A program made the translations under genes and the position numbers. Below the pieces are notes generated by a model. The model did not search any database, was not told where the DNA came from, and worked only from the letters and a program-made list of their open reading frames with translations. From Cercis canadensis (taxonomy: Eukaryota > Streptophyta > Magnoliopsida > Fabales > Fabaceae), in assembly GCA_003255065.1 (NCBI GenBank), contig QAOA01006865.1, positions 62,001 to 126,000 on the forward strand: DNA of 64,000 nucleotides. Direction: 5' to 3'. Within the stretch, counting starts at the first letter, position 1; the number at the start of each line of letters is the position of its first letter. Below are positions 35,622 to 47,317 of the stretch, one piece after another.

Positions 35622-37410
35622 AGGTCTAAAAGTCTTCTAAAACGTAATCAATAAATGGTATAAGTTTCGAATCAATTTATTAAGGAGATCAGTTCATATT
35701 GCACTTCGATTTTGCTTGTAATGAATAATCATTTCCCCTCTCACTTCCAATAAAAATATTTTCTATCACTCAATATATTCTTTGAAATGAAAATTTTAAA
35801 TCTTCATAATTGTTTCTTTGGATTTCAAAAACAAAAAACAAAAAATTTCTTTTAGAAACAACTAGTCATTTAAAACAAAGGTTGTTTTTCGAGAGTATTT
35901 TCAATTATTGTTCAGATCAAAATAATAAGATACTACATATTTCATTTAGTAGAGAAAAATATAAAATTTGAATAATTTTCTTGAACAATTGCTGTTAGAA
36001 TGGGTTTTGTTTCATTTATGTCTTTTAATATTGTCCTACTTTTCATTTAAGTTCAAAATCAAAGTTCCAAATAGGGATAATTTTATTGTAAGTCATGTGC
36101 AATAATTTTTCTTGTTAACTTTTAAGTTTAGAACTTGGTTATTCGAGGCTTGCGATATTTCAGTTTTAGGTTTTTCTTGCACACGATTCTTCAATATAGT
36201 GTTATTTATGGAACAAATATAAATGAAAAGAATCAAATAAATTTATGGAAAACTTAAATTGGTAATATTTAAATAGGTAATGAATAGGAAAGAAGTATAT
36301 GATGTCCCCACAAATTCTAGAAGAATACCCTTTTTACGAGCACGGTATGGAACTAAATTTGGTGCTTTTTCTTTTATAAGGAGAGCAAAGATTTGGAGTG
36401 TCTCCTTTCTTGATTTATTAATCGTTCTTTCTAGGATTGTAGACAGAGATTATAAGAGCACAATCATTTCGATTATGTTTTATGAAATTTTGGTAGGGAA
36501 GCAAAATGACTACGGTATATACCAGCACAAATTTACCTATAGAAAAATTTACCCATTGCTGAAATGAGGATTTGCTTGTCAATTGGGGCTTAGGGCACAA
36601 GGTTTTGTTTGATTGTGCACAACATAAAGCTTACAGATGTAGATATTTATGACATTCTCTTCTAAATAAAAGGGCATTGTGCTTTAAGAACAAAAACCAA
36701 ATGTATCAATTCTATTATGGCTTCTCTTTCTTGTGGGTGCAATTATTCAAATTTTTGAGAAAGGGCTAGACCATATTATTTTAGGTTCTTCATTGTTAAG
36801 ATTAGACACGCATAAGGCTTGACTTTCTTTAAGATGATTCTCTTTTGGAAAGCCGCTCTATGCAGAAATGATAGTTATCATGCCAATACTTGAAAGTAGC
36901 ATGATGAGACACATCTTTATAAAGATTATTTTAGGCGGAAAACTTTTGCAAAGAAGGCTTGTCCGATTTTGTCATAATACTACTTAACATACAATGTAGG
37001 ATTTTTTTAGTAAAACTCAAATAATGTTGATGCTCTTGACATAGCTCTCCAGTTAATTAGGTTGTTCTTCTCGATTATTTCATCATTTTGTCTTAGTTAT
37101 TATCTTAGCCATATCAGATAGAGGAAACAATGGAATTTTACCCCTCGGTCCATGTCTAGAATATTTCCACACTCTTTAATTTACGAAAAAAGTATTCTTA
37201 TGTAACTTCATATTTTAACATCTGAATTTTAACGAAAAACAAAAACAAGGGTTTTCACAATCATACAGTTTCAATGTATACCATTCCTGTAATTCATCTA
37301 ATAATCTTAAGTTAAAGGTATTTTATGTAGTACTACCGTTGTTATTATTATATATGAAATTAAAACTTGTTATTAATTTTCTCAATACATGAAGAGGCTA
37401 CATGGCCTAA

Positions 37411-37797
37411 TTAAGATGAGGGAGATGGACTTTTAGCGATCAAAGCGCATCTCTTCCAAATTTGTTTACCCCTTGTCAAAATTTGAGAAATGGTACTTTT
37501 GAAGTCTGGGTTCAATGCCAATGAGTTCATCAAATCCAAGTGACAACGCTGCCCTAAACGGTTCACAAGTTCATCACAACATTCCTTCATTACAGTGCCC
37601 TTTCCAAAAACTATACTTCCATATATTTAATCACGACATATTGGAGTCAATCTAGATTAGCATTCATCTAGATGTTTAACCCATTATGGTGAGGGCTTGG
37701 GAGGGTATTATGAGGAAAGCCCGAGGGACACCAAGAAACCACTACAAGTTGCAAGGAAGACCATCATATGAAGGAAGTTATTGTTGAATCTTACCAT
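37411..37797 (-). pseudogene. Array copy 9, pseudogene
   Basis: Same length (387 bp) as the intact genes, with ATG at 37,795-37,797, but the codon after the first cysteine (normally GGA) is a TAA. There are further changes throughout (for example the Trp before the first cysteine motif region and residues near the C-terminus). The truncated product would keep only the signal peptide and one cysteine of the mature part. TATA box conserved at 37,875-37,882. Confidence 0.85.
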
Positions 37798-38122
37798 AGT
37801 TTGTAATGATTATTATTTTTGCTGTTAGCTATGCAGTAGTTTTGGTGGTGGGAGTATGTGGGTTGAAAAATTACTTTTATAGTAAAGTCTTCTCAACGTC
37901 ATCAATAAATGGTATAAGTTTCGAATCAATTTATTTAGGAGATCAGTTCAGATTGCACTTCGATTCTACATGTAATGAATAATCATTTCCCCTCTCACTT
38001 CCAATAAAAATATTTACTATCGCTCAATATATTCTTTGAATGAAAAATTTTAAATCTTCATAATTGTTTCTTTGGATTTCAAAAACAAAAACAAAAAATT
38101 CTTCTGATAAACAACTACTCAT

Positions 38123-38131
38123 TTAAAACAA
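38123..38131. repeat. 9-bp target-site duplication, left
   Basis: TTAAAACAA immediately left of the terminal inverted repeat, identical to 58,632-58,640. Nine bases is the characteristic Mutator-superfamily length. Confidence 0.9.
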
Positions 38132-38295
38132 GGCTTAATTACAGTTTTGGTCCCCTTATTTTACATGAATGAACTATTTGGTCCCCCTTTTTTGAAAAAT
38201 CACAAGATAGTCCCTATTGTTTAGTATAATGTTGCACTTTTGGTCCTAGATGCTAACGCCGTCCAAATTTTAACTAAGAGTCTGACGTGGCATAC
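38132..38295 (+). repeat. Terminal inverted repeat of the Mutator-like element, left
   Basis: Inverted match to 58,469-58,631 over its whole length with a number of substitutions and small indels. The internal ends share ACGTGGCATAC. Confidence 0.9.
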
Positions 38296-38830
38296 TAATT
38301 GGAAGAACGTGTATGACACCTGTGTGGAGTAATCCTTAATTGGACACCCTATTGCCCTTAAACTTCTGAAACTAGGTCACGCGACTACCACGTGACATGA
38401 TTAAAATGTAATATGAAACGTTAGTGAGAACCCTAATCGCAGCAGCAACAATTGGGGGAATTTTCTGAACCCTAATCGCACAATTCATGAGAAGTGAAGT
38501 GAAGGCAAGGTGCGAACCTGGGATTAAGGGCAAAAGGAAGAGAGATTGAAGCGAAGGTGACTGTGCGAAAGAGAGTTTGAAGTAGAGAAGATTTGCAGGC
38601 AAAAGGAATTTGGACGCATGAAAGGCACAACAAAGCAAAAGCATGCAATAGTGAGAACATCGAAAGGTGTGATGAGTAGTGCGTGGGATTAGCTCAATCG
38701 CGACATTCCAGCACATTTCCAGTGCAGGTAATCTTCTGGTTGATTTTATTTTTAGAATGAGGAAAATTGTGTCTTTTAGTTTTTAACAATTTTTCCTAGT
38801 TGGACCCGCAATATACCAATTAAAGGTTGC
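38296..38830 (+). other. Mutator-like element 5' region
   Basis: Purine-rich stretch after the inverted repeat, probably the 5' leader or first non-coding exon of the transposase gene. Short open frames on the minus strand here have no recognisable domain. No gene called. Confidence 0.4.
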
Positions 38831-41507
38831 AGGAAATACTCCTAGAGGGGGGTAAATAGGAGTTTTTAAAATTTAAAACTACATTAGTTCTAAAACACAG
38901 ATCAATTCAATATTCAGCTCTCTTCACGAACTAGTTCTCAGAAACTAGTTCTTAAGAACTAGTGCTTTGATAAAACAATATTCAACATAAACTCAAAACT
39001 AATTAAATCAAAGAAGAGCAGAATAACTGAAACCTAGAATATCACACTTCAGCATTAGAAACACAGATAAAATTCAGAAGTGTAAATAGCTCAAAATTAA
39101 AGAGATGAAGGGAGAAGAGATTTGACACAAGAATTTATAGTGGTTTGGCCAAATTGCCTACATCCACTCTCTTAATTTCTTGAGGTTGCACTAGAATACA
39201 ATTTTAGTTGTCCAAGCTTCTCCAAGCTTACATCCATGGTTTTTGCTTCAAGCTAACCAAGAACTCACAATCAAGTTTAGTTGTTCAAGCTTCTCCAAGC
39301 TTTACATCAATGGTTTTTCTTCAAAGCTCACCATAAACTCATCTCTTCCAACACAAATGAAGGAATCACACACCCAAATTTCTTCCTTGAAATCTGAATA
39401 CAAATCCCCTTTTATAAAAAATAAATCCCTATAAAAGACACTCTCTCAACAGAGTAGAAATTATACAATGAAGTTCTTGCTACATGAAGAGATAACCGAG
39501 AGGAAGAGGAAGATGAAGAGTAGAATTCTTGAAAATGGCTTCCTTCTCTCTCTAAAATATTTTCTTCTTACTTCTCTTCATGCATGCCAAAGCCTTGGAA
39601 GTTCCCCTTGTTTTATTTCCTTTCTTGTGCATGTAAAGGACTATCAAAGAGGCAAAGAAGAAAGCCACCTACCAGCTAACACAATGTCCATTGACCAAAA
39701 AGTCGTTTGTCCTTTTGTGCCAAAAAGTCTTACTTTGTCTAAGAGAAAGTGTGTAAAGTTTTCCTTGAAAGAAGGACATTACATCAGTCAAGTCAAGATG
39801 GAAATATTTAATCTCAACTAACACAAATTCCTCGAGAGACTAGAAAAGACTAAGTTTGATTGGAGTCTTTAACACGCTTGTCCACATCAGCAAAGTTAGA
39901 AACTCTCATTATCTAGAGGAACTTGATCGCAAGAACTAGTTCTATAAGGCTTCTTTTCAAACCTGTTCTAAATGAAAACTTAGAGAAAATAACACAGGTT
40001 AGTAACAGTAGGATCATTTGTTATTGTCATAATGTACCCGAAGGTCGCTACGACGCGGATGGCTAAATAAAAAGAGATTTAGATTTCGAAATGAAAACTT
40101 TGGAGTTGCCACCAATTATATTAAGAAAATAGGAAAACAATTGGAAAACTCCTTTTTTTTTAATAAAAATAAAATAATGGTCTGCGAACCAGAGAGGGTT
40201 CGAGAGTCTGTTTATGCGTGGAGAAGATATTAGGCACCCCACAACATCCGTCTGAAGACGGTTACCCTAAATTAATTGTGCGAACATGAATATGGCCAAA
40301 ACGTGTATTTTATTTATCCCTATAAAAATATGCTAAAATTTACAAGTTTAAAACAAAGAGAAAAATAGAATATTTACAAATGTGAGTTCATGTTATAATC
40401 AAATAAAATGGAGTGGCATTGAGCCAAAACAAAAAAATGACTTAGAGCCCTTGACTTTTATTTTTTCTTGAAAACTAGAAATTAAATAAAAAAGGGAAGT
40501 TATTAGAAAGTTGGACTTGACTCGCTTCCCCTTGAATGCCTATGTACCCCTGGATAGGATCAAAATCCACGTAGTTCGCTTTAAAAATATTTTTTTGAAA
40601 GAGAGATTTTGAGAAAATGAATCAATCTCAATTTTAGCTCAAATCCTATAAGTCCTTATAGAGCATGCAAAAAAGGATTATAACAAAGCATTAAGCATTT
40701 TTAACAAACACTCTCTAGGAAGAAAATTAAATGTGCAATGCATGAGGATGCAAATCTTATATCATACATCTCTATTAGATAAGAAAATAAATATGCAATG
40801 CATGGTGCAACTAGCGCATCCTAAGTCCTTCCACCCGTTCCTCGCATATGGCACCCTCTGGAGTGACGCTTATCCTTACCTAGGAAAGATAGGGTGGGCC
40901 ACCTGATATGCAGATGGATCGCCCTATCTTTCCATGATAGGTAAGCGGCCTATGGAAACTACGCGACAAATATATATTATATGAATGTACATGCATAGTT
41001 TTACAAAAATTATACAATTGTTTGGGGAGAGGGAATTAAAATACAATTATGAAATAAAATAAAATAAAAATAAAAATGATCCTTTAGTCCAGCATCTCCC
41101 ACTTGTCTCCAAATTTCCAGTTCAAAATGGAGCTCCACTTGCCTCACATGGATTCACCAAAAATCAATATAGCAAGGAAAAAGACTCAGGGAAATATCAA
41201 ACCACAAAAAAATGAGGAGAAAGTTAAATGACGATATAAAAAGAAAGAAACAACCTAATTAAAAAATTTTGGGCGGAAATAAACTAATATCCGACAAAAG
41301 GCTATGTAAAAATAAAATAAAATAAAAAAATAAAATCCACAGAATAACATCTACAGGGCCAAGGGACAACAAGTGAACCAATTAACCATAGCAGGGCAAC
41401 AATTATTTTTTCAAGACGAAATAGTGTACAAATAGAGCCTAGGACTTGAATCAAATTGGAGAGGAATTTAGAAATAAAACAAAAGAAATTCACCAAATAT
41501 ACAACAT

Positions 41508-42030
41508 GCTACATCAACTCGAAATTGACTTGAACCAAATGTAAAGCCATGCTATTTCCCTTTTGATAAAGCTCAACATAACATAAGACATATTTCAAGA
41601 AGAAATCTCTAACTCTCCTTCATGAATAAGCCATGTGAACTTTCTACAAAACCAATGATACCCATATATTTGGATATAGTGATCATGGGGAGATATCAAT
41701 GAACAAAACTTTCTAAAACATCTGTGGGACAACCAACACATAAATAAATTAAGTGCAATCCCCAAAAGATGCAACATGGTGCATCAACTAGAAATTGACT
41801 TGATCCAAATGCAAAGCTATGCTATTTCTCTTTTGATAAAGCTCAACATAACATAAGACATATTTCAAGAAGAATTCTCTAATTCTCCTTCATGAATAAG
41901 CCATGTGAGCTTTCCACAAAACTAATGATACCCATATATTTGTATATGGTGATCATGGGATGATATCAATGCACAAAACTTTCTAATACATCTGTGGGAC
42001 AGCCATCACATATATATAAATCAAGTGCAA
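41508..42030. repeat. Tandem duplication of about 265 bp inside the large LTR
   Basis: Two adjacent copies (about 41,508-41,776 and 41,777-42,030) share long stretches such as 'aaagctcaacataacataag' and 'tctgtgggacarcc'. Diverged by scattered substitutions. Confidence 0.8.
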
Positions 42031-42170
42031 AACAAACTTAGTAAAAGTCCAAAGAATTCACATACTCATTAATTAACCAAAACAGCCCTGTTCGAATCAA
42101 TACTGAGAGGAAACTAGACATGCAAGAATTCTAAAAATTAAGTATGCTGGAGACAAATGTCTTATTATTC

Positions 42171-42640
42171 TAAAGAGATGAGAAACACTTAAATCGGAGC
42201 TCTATAGCTCCGAAAAGAAATAAAAAACTACATGCTGCCAGATAAAAACAACAGACTTGATGAAGCAGAAAAAACAAACAATTTTAAATGCAAACTGGGA
42301 TCAAAGTGCACATGAAAAAACTCTGAAAAATTTACAAATTGAAGCCATGCCTCTTACGGTTCTAAGGAGACCAATATCACTTAATTTGGATCCCTGAAGA
42401 TCCAAAAACAAATCAAACATTGAGTACTGCCAGAGAAGAAGAACATGCCTGACAACTCAGAAAAACAGCCAACTTTCCATGCAAACTGGGAGTAAACGAA
42501 ACATGAAAAAGATCTGAAAAATTTACACATTGAAGACATGCATCTTATGGTTCTAATGAGACCAAAATCACTTAGATCGGAGCTGTGTAGCTTAAGAAAT
42601 AATTGAAAGATTAAGGGCTGCCGGAGCTGTCTGACAGCTG
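42171..42640. repeat. Two to three diverged copies of a roughly 190-bp repeat
   Basis: Shared blocks are 'atgcaaactggga', 'ctgaaaaatttaca(a/c)attgaag' and 'ggttctaa(g/t)gagaccaa', followed by 'cacttaaatcggagct' or close variants. They occur near 42,190, 42,370 and 42,560. Confidence 0.7.
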
Positions 42641-44593
42641 CGAAATTGGAGAAATTCAATGAGTTTTGTGCATAATGATGTACCAATTTACACCAAGTAT
42701 AATGCAACATGATTCAATGGATAAGACTTAACAACAACCCAAATTGTAAACAAGAAATTATCTAAAATCAAGTTGTATGTTCATAGAACAGCCACTAGAC
42801 ATGATTCTGATTTGCTAAACATTGGATCTATACCAAGTAAGAAATAGCATCACATAAAAAGTAAACTATCTTCTTTTTTTCAAATGAAAGCAAGAACACA
42901 TGGCTCCAACCAGTATAGTGTAGTACAAATAACAAGAGATTTCATTTATTAATCAACCACATAGATAGCCAAGTGAGAAAACAAACTGAAGCAATGACTT
43001 TTTTAAACCAAACCCAATGAGATCAATAATCAGTGTGGATGCAAAACAAAACAAAACTTAAGCCATTTAGATGGGGCTGCCTAAATCACTGACTTATACC
43101 AAATTTAAAACAAAAGTCCCAAAACATTTCTTCAAGTCATCTTACCCAAATGACCCCCACAATGATGCAGTAGAAGTCCCAAAAAATGACACTTGATTCC
43201 AATAGTTAGACAGGCCAGAAATCAGCTCAAATGATAGACTAGAAGCAAGTTTTGACATATCCCAAGATCATGCAATAATAGGAAGTGAAGATGAGAAAAA
43301 AGAAGTCACTAAACTCTCACAAGTCTTCATGCTAAATCATCAATAATGTAAGTTACACATCAGCTAACATTAAAACTAGAGGCAACCAACCAACATAATT
43401 TGAGAGCATGATAAGAATCTTCACCCATATGCCATAAATTCTAGTATCCATCAATATGTTAAACTACCAAATCAACAGAGCATTTAGATTTTAGAGCATA
43501 AGGGAAAATCTAAATTTCCACAAATTACAAAGAGGACATAATAAGATTATACCTTCTGGAATTCTTAGCTTATGTTTACCAAAGAGAAAAGCAACTTCAA
43601 TAAGAATACCTTTGCTTCAGTCACTGCTATCTAGCCCCCTTGCTTATTTCCCGAATCTCTTCTCTCAATCACCTAGATTTCTCACTTGCTTTGGTTCTCT
43701 CCTCTTGCTCTGGTTCTCTTTACTGAGCTCTGCTTTCTCTCCTCAGAAAATCTGCTCTCTGCCCTTCTTCTTGTGTGTGCGTATATTGCTCTGTATTTTT
43801 TTCTCCCCAAAACGTTTCTGTTCAGCCCCTTCCCCTCACGTTGTTCTCTTCCTTTTTAAGATATTTTTCTCCCCCTTCACTTGATTCCCCATCTACCCTC
43901 ATGTAATTGCCGCCCAGCATCTTTGCCCTTTTTTTAATTTGCTTTTCTTTATTTAATTACTTAATCATTTACTTAAAAAAGATAAATCAAAGGTTGGACC
44001 AATGAGGAGAGAAGGAAATCCATTCCTTGCTCTCCTATTGGTTACTTTAGATCCAATGATGCCAAAAGTAAATTTACAAAAAATATTTATATGTTTTTAT
44101 CAATTATATACATAATTAAGAAAAAAAAAAAAAAATGAATCAAGTTGGCTTAAATAAAAATGGGCTTAGTGAGACAATGAATTAGGCTTAAGTTTTCTTT
44201 TTATTGTAAAAGCCCAAACAAATAAAAAACATTAATTAAAAATTTAAATTTATCTCCAATTTTTTTAAATATATTTTTAACTATCAAATGGCCCGGAAAA
44301 AATACGGTGTCTACAATTATCATCAAAACTGGATTGGAGAATTGAGGGATTAACAAGTTGTACAAGTGCGGGTGTTTGAGTTAGTTGATAGGGACTTCTA
44401 GTCATGTGGTCCAGCAATGTATTGACTTCTCTTTTGTCAATTAATTGGTGTGGTCTTTATGATTTTGTTGTCTATAAATTATGTGAAAGTAACTTAGGGT
44501 TCTGCAACTTTACAACTTTATTAAATTGTAATGTCTATATGTGCTTTACTAAATGGAGTAATTAAATAATTAATTTATATTTGTGTTTGTTGT

Positions 44594-47317
44594 TTGTTGT
44601 TTGTACAAATTAGGCCTACAGTTGTAGAGAATTTCAAATTTTCCATACATCATGGTAGATATTTTGTGGGTGGGAAAACCGTTGAGAGTAATTACTATGA
44701 CCCTGATGAAATGTGTGTTTATAATGTACAAAAAATGGTCAATTCATTGGGGTATAGGTCTCAGTCTCTGTTGTTTTGGTTTAGACTTCCTTATAAGTGT
44801 ATAGGTAATGGACTAAGACCCCTTAACAGTGATCAAGATTTTATTGATCTACTTGAAGTTATTAAGGGTGTTAATTTAATTGATTTGTATGTTGTGCATG
44901 GGGTTGATGAACCTGAAGTGGTCGATGCAACATTGTTGTTGTTAGATAATGATGTGAATTAGGAAAATGGGGAGAGTGGAAATGTTGTAGGGAGTGATGC
45001 GAATAATGCAAGTGCACAAGGTATGAAGGGTGAAAATATTGCAGGGAGTGTTGATGCTCCAGATATGGAAGGTGAACAAGTGGTAGGGAGTGATGGTATG
45101 GAAGATATGGAGGGTGCAAATATGGTAGGGACTGAGGTACTAAGGATGTGGGGGGTGAAGATGTTGTAGAGAGTGATGCCATGGAAGATATGGATGAGGA
45201 GGATGTATCAGGAAGTGATGCAGGTGATGCAGATGATGAGAATAATGGCCATGTTGAACATGTGCTTGAGGAAGATCAAGACAACAGGGAATATAATATG
45301 CTAGATGTGGACTTGAATCCTGAGGAATACAATGAAGAGTATGACTTGACAAGTGCATTGCCAAAGGATCCACAACCTTCACAGCCAGTAGGTGGGCCCT
45401 CACATGAATAGAAACAAGGGTCTCCAAGGGATACTAATGCTCCAACAGGGACTGAACAACACTCTCAAAGAGGTGAGCCCTCACATGCCCATATAAAAAT
45501 ACTAGCTGAGGAGTTGGAGACTGCTTCACCATCTGATGATGATGGATATGTGAAAAGACCAAAATACCCCAAGTTTAAATTTCCAGAAGATCCAAAGCAA
45601 ATTCGTTTTGAGCAGGGATTGAGGTTTAGCTCATTGAAATTGGCAAAGTAAGCTGTCAAAGAATATGCCCTTCCTAATAGAAGGAATCTGAAGATTCATA
45701 AGAATGATGGTAAGAGGATAGTGGTTAAATGTAGTGGTCTATAAGAATAACTAAAGTGCAAGGGCAATGGTATTTTCAGGTGAAGACTTTAAATAACTCA
45801 CACAAGTGTGCAAGAACATTGGTGAATAGACAAGCCAAAACAGGATTCTTGGTTGAGAAACTGATGGAGAGGGTAAAGAAAGAACCAGAGTTGAAGACAA
45901 AGACAATCATGGAAGATGCTAGGGCAAAATAGAGCTTGAAACTATCTAAATGGCAAGCATATAGTTGTTGACCAACAGTATGCAAATCTGTGGGATTATG
46001 CAGAAGAGCTGAAGAGAAGCAACCCAAGATCCTCTGTTTGGATCAAGGTTCGAAAAGTGGCAAGAGAGGGTAATCCTATTTTTGAGTAGATGTATGTCTG
46101 CTTTCATGCTTGTAAGGACAGTTTTGTGAACTACTGTAGACCTTTATAGGTCTTGATGGATGCTTCTTGAAGAGAAAGTATGGTGGTCATTTGTTGGCAA
46201 TAGTTGGAAAATATGGCAACAACCAGATGTTCCCCATAGCATTTGCTATTGTTGAGGCAAAAGATAAGGACACCTGAGACTAGTTTGTGGAGAGGTTACT
46301 TGAAGATATTGGAAGTGTGACAGAGAAAAGATGGTCATTCATATCTGACCAACAAAAGCTAAACCAATCATATATTCATATCATTTGCCATTCGTGATTT
46401 TTTGTTTGTACTTTAATTGATTGAGTTTTTTTTGCAGGGATTGGAAAGTGTGATACAAAAATTTGGAGGGCCAACTATGGAACATAGAAACTGTTCCAAG
46501 CACATCTATACAAATTATGTGAAGATTGCAAAAAATATAGATGTTGATGAAGTGAAGGCCCAAATGTGGAGAGCAGCAAGAGCAATAACCAAACAAGAAT
46601 GACATGTTGAATTAGAATTGCTTCAAAAGTTAGATGAAGAATGCTATAAACATCTCATGAGGTTAAAACCAGAAGTGTAGGCAAGGTCTCATTTCTAGGT
46701 ATTCCCAAAGTGCGATCTACAAGTCAATAACATGTGTAAGGCGTTCAACAAGGCTATATTGGAGTACAGAGACAAGCCAATAATACAATTGGTGAAGAAC
46801 TTGAGGCTTTACCTCATGCAAAGATTTATTAACCAAAGGCAACTTTGAAGTAGATCAATCATCATTCTTTGTCCACAAATTAGGGATGTGGTAGCAAAGT
46901 TGACTGATGAGAGTGACACTTGGATTTGTACATGGGCTGGAGACCCCAATGGGAAATTGTATGAAGTCACTAAAATGCCAGACAAGTATGTTGTAAATCT
47001 AGAACAAAAATCTTGTTCTTGTAGGGCATGGGATCTCACTGGCATCCCATGTCGTCATGCTATTGCTGCCAACTTATGGAGTGGTATTGAAGTGGATGAC
47101 ATGGTTGACAAAGCATATAGGTAACAATAACTTTCATTATCTGTTAAAGGTGTTTGTATTGCCAACTAATAAATACAAATTCATTTTATTGATAGGAGGG
47201 ACACAATTGTTGCATGCTACACCAACATTATCTATCCTGTAAATGGACAAAAACTTTGGCCTAGGACTGACAAAGGACCAATTGATCCACCAATTTTAAG
47301 AAGAGCCCCTGGTAGGC
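44594..47317 (+). pseudogene. MuDR-type transposase (decayed, 3' end cut by element C)
   Basis: Domains in order: a PB1-like N-terminal domain (about 44,613-44,962; FSIHHGRYFVGGKTV), an acidic Asp/Glu/Gly linker (44,963-45,411), the MuDR DNA-binding region (about 45,550-45,740; FEQGLRFSSLKLAK), the MULE transposase core (46,080-46,660; KYGGHLLAIVGKYGNNQMFP), and the SWIM zinc finger (46,985-47,125; CSCRAWDLTGIPCRHAI). An intron is evident before GLESVIQKFGG (acceptor TTTTTTGCAG at 46,436), and another with GT...AG ends lies at about 47,123-47,194, after which VNGQKLWPRTDKGP is the family's usual C-terminal stretch. Several stops and frameshifts, worst between 45,650 and 46,100, make it inactive. 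Retroelement C breaks it at 47,318. Confidence 0.88.

Larger units (their letters stand above)
35150..37410 (-). repeat. Tandem-array unit 8, hybrid of young and old spacer types
   Basis: 2,261 bp. Up to about 36.0 kb it matches units 1-7. Beyond that it carries the variants of the old units (attgtcctac, gcacacgattcttc, an extra segment at about 36,463-36,497). The plus-strand open frame at 36,280-36,567 covers a segment that is interrupted in every other unit; I do not recognise the peptide and do not call it a gene. Confidence 0.88.
37411..38131 (-). repeat. Tandem-array unit 9, left part
   Basis: Gene copy 9 and its promoter region, cut by the Mutator-like element at 38,132. It resumes at 58,641. 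The rejoined length is 2,226 bp. Confidence 0.9.
40033..44315. mobile_element. Probable solo LTR of a large Gypsy element (about 4.3 kb)
   Basis: Begins TGTACCCGAAGG and ends TGTCTACA. It contains the stretch 'gagttgccaccaatta' (about 40,105) and 'attaggcaccccaca' (about 40,230), which I recall from long LTRs of Tat/Ogre-type Gypsy elements. No primer site, polypurine tract or coding sequence is present, which fits a solo LTR. Clean 5-bp flanks are not seen (CATAA against ATTAT); an 8-base near match (attgtcat / attatcat) flanks it instead. Inside are tandem repeats at 41,508-42,030 and 42,171-42,640. No gene in this stretch. Confidence 0.5.
38831..44336. repeat. Unclassified interspersed repeat, split by an inserted LTR
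   Basis: Starts near TGCAGGAAATACTCCTAGAGG and runs to about 40,032; its right end (tcatcaaaactgg...) resumes at about 44,316. It lies in what would be an intron or leader of the transposase gene. The opening resembles LTR starts seen in plant retroelements, but no second copy, coding part or target duplication is visible, so class and exact limits are uncertain. The open frames at 39,243-39,434 and 39,468-39,821 show no known domain. Confidence 0.35.

Noticed and set aside
38372-38716. 114-residue minus-strand frame with hydrophobic parts near the Mutator-like element end
   Set aside because: Antisense of a purine-rich leader, with no recognisable domain or conserved start context.
43612-43884. 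90-residue Phe/Ser/Leu-rich plus-strand open frame
   Set aside because: It lies in a pyrimidine-rich stretch of the probable solo LTR. The hydrophobic composition is explained by CT-richness.
44871-45427. His/Pro/Tyr-rich minus-strand open frames
   Set aside because: They are the antisense of the acidic linker of the transposase on the plus strand.
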